DNA from: Arenicola marina
Taxonomy: Eukaryota; Annelida; Polychaeta; Arenicolidae
Reading direction: 5' to 3'
Assembly: GCA_964019135.1 (NCBI GenBank)
Contig: OZ025249.1
Location: forward strand, 35,291,759 to 35,355,758
Length of the DNA stretch: 64,000 nt
This document shows, piece by piece, positions 47,536 through 59,500 of this stretch (the stretch's first letter is position 1; every line of letters starts with the position of its first letter). Position numbers and translations under genes: made by a program. The notes beneath the pieces were generated by a model. It ran no database searches, was not told the origin of the DNA, and saw nothing but the letters and a program-made list of their open reading frames with translations.

Positions 47536-50500
47536 GTGAGGCGGGGACGGCTACCGGGTTCCCTTAGCGGGGATCCCTTGGCGGGCTTCCGGTTCTAAGG
47601 TCACCTAGCAAATCCAGTGTCATGGATCACATAGAGAGTCCGGAAGTGACGGTTTTGATTCCTGTCACGTGATTTATTAATTTTACTTTATTAATTTGCT
47701 GACCTAATGCTGTGAAATTCTATGACCTTGGTTCGCATTCACAGTATTCAGCATAGTGGCATTGGGTTAAGGAGAAAACCATTTACTAGTTAGTTTCTGC
47801 CAAATCTCTGAGGAGGCTTACAATGTACTCTTCATTTGATTTGCATAACGAACACAGTAATCCGTGTCAGCAAAGGGCAACATGTAACCCTTTGGTCGCA
47901 TGAATCATCCCTCAATGATAACTGGGCTCAAGTTCAGAGTTTAGAATCCTCGCCAAATATGGACTGTAGTCATTGCAATATGCGTGCATTGCTGCTGCGC
48001 CACCATTGATTTAAATGGTAGTCTTAGCCATTTAGGACAATCGATGTACAGCTGCAATATGCGTGACATCCAGGTCTGGTCTTTAAAGGTCTCCGCACGG
48101 CGGTGGCTGTGTCAGTCGGCGGCGATGTGTTTTCGGTGAGCGTTCTAACCGCTCGTTTCGTTCCTTTCGTGTAACAGATGAAGAAGCGGCGATGGATGAC
48201 AGGGGGGTGGTGACGTCACGACAAACCGTCATCGAGGTGGCCATTCCCCGAGACGATGTGGGTACCGTCATTGGTCACCAGGGGGCGCAGATTAAAGAGG
48301 TAAGAGCCTTCGTGAGGTTCAAGGGGCATTCTTGCACCCTTTGTCGTCGGTGAATACTTGTTGTCTGTGAGCTTCAATGGGTCTCCCTCCACCCCCTGTT
48401 TGTGGGTTAATACTTGGTGTCGGGCTGTGGCTGGATAGCGCTCCCTTATGTGTCCTAAAGTACAAAGGAAGCTATGGCGATCTTTACCCCCGTGTCTAAA
48501 GCTACTTGGTCATCATGATTAAATGGTTAGGAAAACGTAGCTTAGGCCAGGCGATTTTCTATAGTTTCGTGTTTAATGACAACACCAAATACCCTAAACA
48601 TCAAAACGTAGAGTCCCCGTGGAGGGTTGCATCAAGCTGTACGTTTGAAAGGAATCTGTGTCTTAAACACTTCCTCAACACTCACTTAACTATCATCTTA
48701 ATAGCGGGGCCGCCCTGTACTGGTGTAGTGGTTAGTGTACTAAACCGCAGCTCTATCCTGGGTTCGTATCCGGACATAGGCACCTAATCTGGAGCATCTA
48801 TCGGGACGTTCCTTGGCCAAGTTCAGTTATTATAATGTCATAATAATAAATCTCATAATAAATATCACCCACGCAGTCCTAGCATCTCTTGCACATCTTC
48901 CGGGTCGCTAATAGACACCCTGAACATGTTACGGAGGGCACACGCTGTAGCTGTTGCATGACATGGATAGCTGACGCGTCTCGTGTTCCATCACCTGGGT
49001 ATCGAGCAGATCCAGAGCGTGACCGGGGCGCGGGTCAACTTCAAGGACGACATGGCTCCGGACGGCAGCGAGCGGACGCTGGTGATCCGGGGCAGCCAGA
49101 CCGGCGCCCAGGAGGCCGAGCTCATGATCCGGAAGCTTCTGGCGGACCAGCCAGACGTTGTCACGGACACTATGCTCGTCCCCCAGCAATGTGTCGGGAG
49201 AATCATCGGTAAGTGTGGCGTGTTGTGGATAGCCATGTTATATAGCTAGGGGCCGAGGGGCCGGGGGGGTCGAGGGCCGGGGGGGGGAGGGATGGGATCT
49301 GGGGTCGCCACGTGGCCCAGTGGGTAGCGCGTTGGTCGGCTATTGTGGAGTGTTTTCTGCTAGGCCAGCCCAGGTAAACCGGCCGGTGCGTGGTTCGAAT
49401 CCCACCTGTGTAAATAAATGTGTCTATATTTGTGTAGGATAAGGGTACTATGTCCTCCTTCGCAATGAGCAAGGGATTACTCATGAAGTCAAGGGTCCTC
49501 TCTACCTTGACTCTTTCCATTGTCGGAATATGACCTACTTAAACCAACCAACGAACTAGATAACTTCTATATAGCCTGTATAATTTGTCAATTTACCAAA
49601 GCAAGCCGTCATCATGGACGGTAAATATTCAGATTTTGTTTATTCCGGGTGAGTGGTGTGTGTGTGTGCGTGATTTATGAGAAAAAAAACGAACATCGTG
49701 AAACACGATCAGAAAGCCGTGCCTGGGTAGTTTGGGTCTTCAGCTGTTATGAATGTATGGTATTGAAATGGATAAAAACGGTTCGCGTGTAGAGTTTGCT
49801 GGATTGCAACTAGCAGCATTTTGTTCCCTGTTCTTACACCCCTTTGCTCTGCACACGCCTTTGACGCATTGCCAGACGAACAATGCTTCCTATTTATCGG
49901 TAGACAAATGCGTTAAATGTTTACATTGACGTGTTTTTTAAGAATGATTCTCTAGTCGAATTCCTCACCACGTGAGTCAGGTGGGAAAGGATAAGAAGTG
50001 CCGCCTTAGATATTTCACGGTACAATAACGACAGACTAACCCGCCGGCCCGTCCGCCACTCCCCCACCACTCCCTCACTGCCGTCCGCCCCTCCCCCACC
50101 ACTCCCTCACTGCCGTCCGCCCCTCCCCCACCACTCCCTCACTGCCGTCCGCCCCTCCCCCACCACTCCCTCACTGCCGTCCGCGTCTCCCCTTACTCGC
50201 GTGATCTGGGCTGGCTGTATCACAGGACTGTGTGTCCAGTGGTGCTTGGCGTGCGGGGTTCGGACGCGGGTTGGGGTTGGGCTAGGGGGCCTGGAGGGGG
50301 ATGTAATAGGCAGACGGACGTGTATACAGGCGCGCCACGTTGCCAGACACCCGTCTCCGGGCCCCGGGAGCGGCCAGGTGTCGGTCTCGGAAATCAATAC
50401 CATTGTGGCTGGCTGCGCCGGTTAAGGGTTGACTCATTTCCTCGTTATTATCAAAGAACTGTTTGTATCGCTCTGTAATTGTGTAATTGTGCGATATATA

Positions 50501-53500
50501 GGACCTTTAGAGGGTGGGGTTAGGCGTGGAGTGAAAAGACGTCGCCTTACGCATATAACCATCGTTAATTCAGTGAAACCGTTAAACGTCTTAGTATATA
50601 TTATATGATGTAGTAGTTGTCGTTCCGAAGACATGGATTGCTTTTCCATTTATATTTGTAAATGACGGTTAGAATACAGTCTCCGAGGCGGCTATAAATG
50701 TAATGACTGCTTTTGACATTGTAACACCCCGACGGAAAGCCACCTCATCTCTTTGCTTTGATGTTCTTTTTCTGTAAATTCTTTATTACACTCCAATCAA
50801 ATCAAGTTTGGATTAAACGAAACAAAAGTATATGTAAAATTACTAATTTCAACACATGCATGCGTGTTGCAAGCAATGGGAAACCTGTATTATTGCAGTG
50901 ATCGTAACGAGCATCAGATATGAGTCACGCCCCTGGTGTTATAGATTTTGCCCATGATAGGTCATACGGGCGGCCTGGTTTTTGCGAACGAGATCAGGCG
51001 ACTAGATAAATAGATCGATGCTAAAGTGAAAAGGACGATACAATTGTGTCTAATTCTGAATGCGACCTCTCTGTACTATGTACCGCTATGCAATATGTTT
51101 TTTAAAAGTTGTCTGCTGACCCACTTTGCTGTTATTGCTTCACGCTTTGATAGCTATGTACATGCCAAAAAAATTAGTTTAACATTGCAATAATAGAACC
51201 ACCATGGCCATTCAGCCATGATGTCATAATATTATTATCCTTTTTTAGACTGATCATCATGTATTTATTTCCAAAGTGTTTTGGGGAAGAGAGGGTTTGT
51301 TCACATAATTGTGATATCAGTAAGACGCCAGGAGCTGGCTGTGGATATGTCCATCTATCGAACGGGAGCCAAATCGAAACTCTTTTTGAAATCATGGATA
51401 CCATAAGCTGCGACAAGATAAGATAAATAAGATAAAGTCGGTATATAAAAGCCAACCATAAACATTAGCACAAGAGCTATTGCTCTACAATGAACACAAA
51501 GATAATTTGCTACGTGACTGATAACACTTCAATTACTGTACTTTGGCCCACTTTTTGTCCCAGTTGATGAGCACATTGGCTGCTGAAACTTCTCAGCGTG
51601 GTGCACGGATCGCCCACAGTGGTGCGGACAGTTAAACGGGGTCTTTCTTGAAATATCGCAAGTGGAATCTCGCCCATCCAACTGAGTGGAGTGGTAGCAT
51701 CGGAGATATTGACGAATATCGTTACATGTTTGAGAGTGGTGTATCGTTGTTTATATGTGATAGACAATGTCACCTTGCAATCGATGGACCGGTTTATGGG
51801 CGGCGCATCATGGCTCAGTCCCATACATTTAGCGGTCGATTTATTAGCAGCTGCGCCACGAGGCAACTAACCCATGAAACGCAGTCAAGGTTACCGTGCG
51901 ACACGGAAGATAATCCATTAGAGGTGTGGTGGTGGGGTGGGGGTCTCCCTTGCTCAGTCGACTGAAAAACAGGCTGAGCTGCAGGTCAACAGGCCGTGGG
52001 TCTGCATACTGGTGTCTGCATCTGGGCCGTCTCTCATGCCACTCATTCAATCTTCCCGGGAGGTTCCTTGGCACAACCTAGCTTTGATTTGCACAAAATA
52101 CCCTCATGTTTACTTCAATCACTTTATTCCCAGAGCAATCAACTCGTTTGCGAACCCTTTTTTACGTAGCCGCTAATGCGGTGTCCACAGTGGCGGATCC
52201 AAAACTAGTAGTTACACCCCCTTAAAGAAGGTCTTTGACCTGAGACGCATGTCCGCCCCCCCCACCCCCACCCCCACCTAAAAAAGTTCTTCAGTTAATG
52301 AAAAAAACGAATGGAGGGGCCCTCCTGAATCATTATCTATGATCCTATCCCAGTGCAGTGCAGTGAGCCAGATGGATTCCAGCTGTATCGAGTTTCATGA
52401 TTATAGGGGGTGAAAAAAACCACTCGCTCAGTTATAATCCGAGGATATGTGGGAGACAAATTTATATCCGATCGGATTTTTGGGCGTGTTGTTCGTAACG
52501 GTTATAGACGTCTGGGCTCCTATTCTCTGGAGCCTCCAGAAACCGGGATTAATGTAGCGGCATCCTGCTGTGTTTTAGTGAAGGCGGTCTCAGCATGGTG
52601 CCTCTGGGGCCGGTAGTTTTGGCGGGCGTGCTGTCTATATACTGGCTCCATCACCGGCCACACTGCCGGGCCCCGCCCTGCCGCGTGCTGCCGGCGTCGG
52701 CTCATTCGTCAAGCGATCCATCCATCCATCCATCCGTCCATCTGGCCGTCTATCAGGGATCCTATGACACTTCGTACTTAATATATATCTTGTACCAGTA
52801 CGTTTTCATTCCATCCTCATGTGATTAGCTGGGCGAGGCACAATTATCGGAAACGTGTGTGTGGGGGGGGGGGGGGGGAGGTGGCTGCGGTATTAGCCGT
52901 GATGTCATTGAAAAAACATCGTTTAACAATGCAACGAAAATGTGTGTGTGGCTGGTTGGTTTGGGCTTGTCTGTAAGTAGTTAGGGCTTGGGAGAGGGGT
53001 GGGGTGGGGGCGGGGGCCAGGGCTATGTAGGGATATCCTCTACTTTGCTCCATGAACGTCAATATAAACAGGTCACCCAGATAATGTTTGCTGTTTTCGG
53101 CCGGTTTTATGCACATGGCGGCTATATATTGGGCCCGGAATACTCCAGTGTCCATGGCGACCCCAAGCCATTGTGGCTTAGGGCGGGGAAGCATAATTGG
53201 GTTGGAATATTCTAGGGGTTAGCACCGGACTTGACGTTAACCCTGGCCGCTATACATATCTCGCTGCATGTACTGTACGTTGATATACACCGCTGTAATC
53301 TTGGCTTTCGCTTAGAAACTTATATATTAAACTTATATCATAAAATGTATACCTGTATAAACATCAGCCATAAACTGCTGATTTCGATCAATCTTCCTGT
53401 CGACACCCTCTCGTGGTCCACCAGACGTGTACATCTGGGCCTGATACCCTGTGTAAAGCCCGCCTATTTGCTGCTAGTCCAACGTGCGTCAGTTCCCGGA

Positions 53501-56500
53501 CTAGCACCCACTACTTCCCGGAGCGCCAACCCGCTCTCGAGCTGCACTTTTGCGCTATCACATCCTGTCTCAGTTTTGCCATCCATGTTTTCACTTAGGT
53601 CTTCTCCCGTGGGCTGACTACCGGGCTGCCCACCTAGAGACCCCCCCCCCCCCTCCCCACCCACTCCTGGGCCTCAGCGCCCACTCCTAGCTGACACCGA
53701 CAGCCCCATCCACAAATCTCTTATCAATGTCTTCCTCGCGATCTGCCTTTTATTTCGTGTCCTATATGCTCGGGTTGCTGCCGATAAATCGTTTGTAAAA
53801 AGCTCTTGTCACTCACCCAATTCATCGCACGTGGTATAGCGGACCTGGGAACCAGTCTTTTTTTAGGCCTGGTAAGGGCGTACCTCCGCCTGCCGACTGG
53901 TTCCCGCCCTCGCTCTGCGTGGTCCTCACACCACGTTCGGCACCCAAGCGGCGCTAATGAGAACTAATGGGTATATCATATCTGACCGCGTGACCTTGAC
54001 ATTTGGTGTTTACATACCTTAACAAACAAACAATTCTCCGGGATATATTCGTATATATTCATACAAAATATAAGCTATGCAACATATGGTGTTGTGCCGT
54101 GGACACGGCGGGGATGGCATTCCAGCAGCTGCACGATAACACTGCGCCGGGGCGCCAGACACTTTTTGCAAGGGCGGAACCCGGGTTTTAATAAGGGGAG
54201 GAAGACATTCACATTAAGTTAGGGATGACCTGTTCGACGACCGCGGGAGGCGTGGGGGGGGGGGGGGTCGGACCCCCTGCATACCCCCTGGAGCCACATA
54301 CAGGAATGTTTCGCTTCCTATTGTGATCAGTGTGGGAGGGGTGAGCATTCCCAAAACTATTATGAGAGGGGTACCACCGGAGGGGTGGGGGCACCATAAA
54401 GGAAGGGTGAGGGCGGCATGCTAAATATACCCGGGATACTGCACCCCCCCCCCCCAACCCCCCACCAGTCCCATTGGAGCCGCCTACATGAGTCTTTCTC
54501 TTCTATTTGGGGTAACTCGTTGCGATGATTATTATCCATTCAGATGTGTAGTTCAGGAAGTCCAGATATAATATGTCCGCTTTCTGTGCCGGATATTGGT
54601 TGTGATCCAGATCTGCTGGGAGAGACATGATCCAGACTATAGTGATCCTGATATCGCGGTCTGGGCGTGCAGAGCGGAGCATGACTCACGTGGGCTAATG
54701 TCAAACACTGTACGAAAAACTAAACCTGTTTACATTGGCGCATTACATTGGGCTGACATGGGGGGGGGGGGTGGCTGTGTGGGAGCGGGAGTCTCCAGTC
54801 TCCGGGAGTGAATGGGGAAACCAGTCTGGCTGCTTTCTGGATGGGAGTATTGTGGGATGAACAGTTTGGTGGCGGGTGGACCGGGATACGGGACCTGGGT
54901 AGTTGTTGAGTAATACATGGATTGCTGGTTGGAGGGTCTGGGGGGGTCGATGAGCAAAGCGGTGTGCGCAACAGATGGGCTGTCGATGTATCATCGAGGG
55001 TCGGTCTGCAGAGGCCGGCTGGCTGGCTGGCTGGCTGGCTGGCTGCTCGCTGCCCCCCAATACGCTGCCAGGCCGACCGGCTGGCTGGATAGTTTGGCCG
55101 TCTGGCTGCTGGGCCTCCGTCCCTCACGTTTCCAGCATCCCTCGCAGCCGCACTCCCCCGAGGCACCCTCCCGGCCTCCTCCCCACCCCACCCCTCCCTT
55201 CCCGTCCTCTCCAGGCAGAGGGACCCCGCGACCCGATAAATACCTGCCTCCCTCCACGTCTCGCCTCAGTCAGGCCAGGTAATTTTCGAGGGTGCGGTTG
55301 CCCCAGTGTGTTCTCATCGAGATCCTGTCCGCGAGGCTCCTTCATCTCCGGGGAGGAATAGCGCCACACCGCGCCACATAGCACCACATTTGCACCACCA
55401 GCCGGCCGGCGGTGGGAGACGCTAGCAGGTCATCTAGCTCCCCCCCACCCCCACCCTCTTCCCCGGCATCCCCTCCTCGCGGGTCCACCCCCCGCCCGCC
55501 CACCCACACAAACCGTGGTGGACCGTCTCGGCATCTCGCCTCATTTTGGCTTCCGGATTGTGTGTGTCGCGGGCGGCTCGCCCTGCCTGCTGGAGGGGAG
55601 GGGCGGACGAACGGACGGACCGACGGACAGACCGCCGGCTCTAACCCCGGGATACACCACCGCCCCCCCCGGAGTCTGTGCTGACCGCGGCGCTTTTCGC
55701 TAGTCACCACCTCCACCGCTCACACTTACCTCACCGCTGCCGCTGCTGCTGGAGCTGGCGTCGTAGGACCCGACCGGCCTCGTCTACTATACCATAACCC
55801 AGACGCGGGTCGGGTGAGCTGGCCCCACTCCCTCCATCCCCCGACGGAGGACCGACCGAGCGACGGGCCGCCGACACACCGACCGACCGGCGCACACACG
55901 CAGCACACACTTATGCGTAGTTTGCCCGGCAACGGCCGTTTTGCCGCTTTCGCCTTTTCTTGGATTGCGCCAAGGAAAAGCGCCCACAATAGCGGCCGCT
56001 GGAGCATTGTTCACGCGGCGACCGCTGTTCCAGGCGGCGCACGTCGCTTCGGGTCTTCACAACGGGATATACCAGCCTTAACACTTTCTCCACTTCAAAG
56101 TGAGCTGGAGATAGCAGTCAGAGAACGTTTTCTTACTGGATAATTCGTGACCCTCCACTAAGCAACCATGGGAGGGTGGTTTTCAAAGAAGAAAAAAAGT
56201 AAGTTCCCATGGTGATTGAAAGTTTGCTGTCTAGTCGCACATCCTGTGCAGTTCTGGAGATGCCTGTCTGTTAGGAGTGGGATGAGACACTGCTCGGACC
56301 GATACCAAACCGATGTCGATGATTCATGGATCAAACGTTTCTTTGCCAAGTGGCAAAAAATGCAGACTAGCAATTATTGGTCTAAAATAAGGTTGTATAA
56401 ATATATTTTGATATTGCTTGATCACTGGTCACGTGCTGAAAGCTACATATTGTGTGCAATATATATTCACATGACATGTGACGGCCGGATGACCTTATGC

Positions 56501-59500
56501 CATGTATACTCAATGGGTATTTAATTTGTCAATGAAATGACCCTTTTATACAGTGAGACAATCCGATCATGTAAATTACAACCTTTTTATACAGTGGAAA
56601 AATCCGATCATTCAAATTACACCCTATTATACCGTGAGAAATAATCCGATCACGTTACGGAAAGACTATGTACCTATAGAATGGGGGGGGGGGGGGGGGC
56701 GGGGGGCAAGGGGTAGTTGCGTTCCTCGGGATTGGGCTTTTCATTTCACCATGAACTGGTAATGAGGAAAATAATTCTTCGTGAACTGGGAATGGGGTAT
56801 TAGCCGACCGCCGTGATCAAGGATTTTCATTAATCGTGAACTGGGAATTTTAATATTAAATAACCGTGAATCGGGTAATGGTCAATTTAGTATCGTGTAT
56901 CCGCCCTGCCATTGCATGCGGAGAGTTCTGCTTTTAATTCATCGTGACATGGGAATAAAGAAAGTTATTCTTCGTGACCTGGGAACACGACCCCCCCCCC
57001 CCCTGTATATCTACTTCCTATAGAGTCTATGGGAAAAACAATCCGTTTACCTGGTCCAGTTATATATTATGCGGTCCAGTGACATTTTAAGAGACCACAG
57101 TCCAGAATCATCCTTGAGAATGACGGCTTTGGCCGCAATGCATGTCGATCATGGGGTTTGTCCAGGTGAAGACATGAGTCACCGAGAGGTCCGTTGTAAT
57201 GGAGACCGGGGAATGTGGGTGCACGGCTGTGTGTAGGTGGTTTGTACTTGTTACCGCCGGTTGTACGACTGTCTGTCTGGCCCCCTACACCTGGGGAGGA
57301 TGTCTCCCCGGCTGTGCTTGCATGTTGACTGTCACCATATCGCGTGCTCAATATTATATGTTTTTAGATCATCTGTGGCACCAAATATTAGCCCATGTGG
57401 CGATGTTGACTGACGGAATATAAATATGTTTGAACCCCTTATCTATAATGATGGAGGTGGCAGACAACCTGATGTGTGTGAATGATGCTGGGCACGTATT
57501 TGGAATGATGAAATCCTGCTTGATGAGTCCTGCCCCTCCCCCCCCCCCCTCCCAACGCACACACACATACACTCAGTCGAGTTATCGTCACAGCTCCATC
57601 TATTTTTTATAGTCCCTCTGACCAACCTAGCTATGTCACTAGTTACTAGTATTAGTCTATGTTAGGCATTATACGTACACTTAAGTTTAGGCCACCACTA
57701 TAATATTTACTACGGTGTATCGTATTCGATCCTGACGCACTCCACAAGCGGTTTTCCCGCCATTTTTGTGGCTATGCGTAACGAGTGTCGTCTGCTTTTT
57801 GTCGACGCATTAGCATGGTGAAATGGGAAAGGTGCCGACAGCGGCGAGATCAGACGGTGACAGTCCGGATAGCGGGCTCGCCGCCAGCCCATTACGCCAT
57901 AGTTTGGCGGCAAGCAGGTTGATGATAAATAATGCACAGGTTGTCATAGCAAACGCTCACGGGACAGGCATCAGTAAGTGGGGGCATAGTGCGTCTCAAG
58001 GAGAGGAATCCCCCACTGGTTATTCCCACAAAAGGCCCGGCTGATAATTTATTATCAATATCAGCATCCTTTAACATGAATAGGGATACTCGACATTTTG
58101 TCTGTCAATATGACCCACTTACTTTCTCTCAGGGGGGGACAACTGTGTACTGTATATGACAATACATAGGCTTGGTTATTAGGCTGCTAGGTCATTTACA
58201 AACAGTCTATATTTACTTTAGCTGATGGTGGGATTTGTTGCCTGGCCCGGACTTTACCATGATGTCGGTCCGTGACAGAAGTCCGGTGTACCTGACCACA
58301 CAGTGTGGACCCTGTGTTGGCAGTGGAGGGCCAGCCAATGTACAGCGAGACCTGTCATATACCAGCCACTCCCCGCGGGGCATGTGTGTCCTTCTACACG
58401 TAACGAGAGGGGCGGGGCGGTGGGGCGGCGCGGCGCGGCGCGGTGGGCCGCATATACGGGGACAGTCGCCATGGGTTACTACTGCCTGTTGCCTAGCTGG
58501 GAACAATCCTTGCTGGGAATCAACATCAGTTACCAGGCTTGAAAAATACGGCTTCTTGAGTGAACATGGCGCCACCTGGCGAATCGGAGTCAGAGTTGTG
58601 GGAAGGACCGTGGAGGGAAGTACGCGCTGGAGTCAAACTAGACGCTGTTGGGGGCCAGCCAGGGCGGAAGCGAGAGAGAGAGAGAGTTCTATTTCGGGCC
58701 CGAGATATCAGTCTCCCTTGGCGGCTGTTGTGTCATCGTCCACGGTGTTTGTACAGAGGGCGGCCAAACCATTACGGCTCTAATAAACATAATGAGGCTA
58801 TCAGTCTTCGGAATGGGACGGCGAATGGGCCATGGGTAAACACGATAGTTCATCCCGGTACTGTCTGACCTATTTTTGTAAAACATGAGCCAGACAAAAA
58901 AAATCGTATTGCTGATCAACGTTATAATGTAATTATATCTGTATAATTATTAACATGTATCAATGTTAACAGGATATATATGTGTGTTGCATCGTATATA
59001 TACAAAAACACATGTATACGACACACTGACTCACTCAATAATCGCTCGTAAGAAAGATGATATCAAGATTAAATGAATGCATCATACTAAATACGTAATT
59101 GTATATTCCCCTTTGATATATGTTGCAGTCCCTACATATAATAATAATAATAATATCTTTATTGTCGAGATAATGAAAATGCGATATTGTATGAAAATGC
59201 GATATATATCGTTGTCAACTTTGTACTTCTTTCGCTCTGATAGGTAAAGGTGGAGACTCCATTCGCCAGATCTCAAGGACAACCAAGGCGAAGGTCAACA
59301 TCGAGCGGTCCGAAGAGTCTCGTCCCGATGGGTTGAAGGAGGTCACGTTGAAGGGCACGCCAGCCGCCGTGTCCACAGCCAAGGTCAGTCGCAAGGTCAC
59401 GGGGATGTCTGGCTCTTACTACTTATTACTTGCACATCCGGGATCCTATCGTATTAAGCGTGTCATTCAGTTATACCATTTAACAATCGGAAACTGATCC

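Larger units (their letters stand above)
49209..59243 (+). other. TDRKH: TDRKH intron 3 (10 kb)
   Basis: Holds a SINE (49301), a 32 bp repeat (50045), a 'cagtggcggatcc' element end (52188), G/C-run patches (52862-52878, 53640, 54256-54268, 54437-54452), a (ggct)n run (55017-55045), a GC/CpG-rich block (about 54990-56120) followed by a candidate first exon (56168-56198), and a group of diverged short repeats (56537-56990). The remaining ORFs up to 182 codons are unrecognised. Confidence 0.75.

Noticed and set aside
49301..49400. Functional tRNA gene
   Set aside because: A and B boxes are present, but the body is too long and the tail is shared with other SINE copies; stems do not close as a tRNA.
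58235..58783. 182-residue plus ORF in TDRKH intron 3
   Set aside because: Overlaps other ORFs on both strands in a GC-rich patch; no recognisable domain, start context or splice partner.
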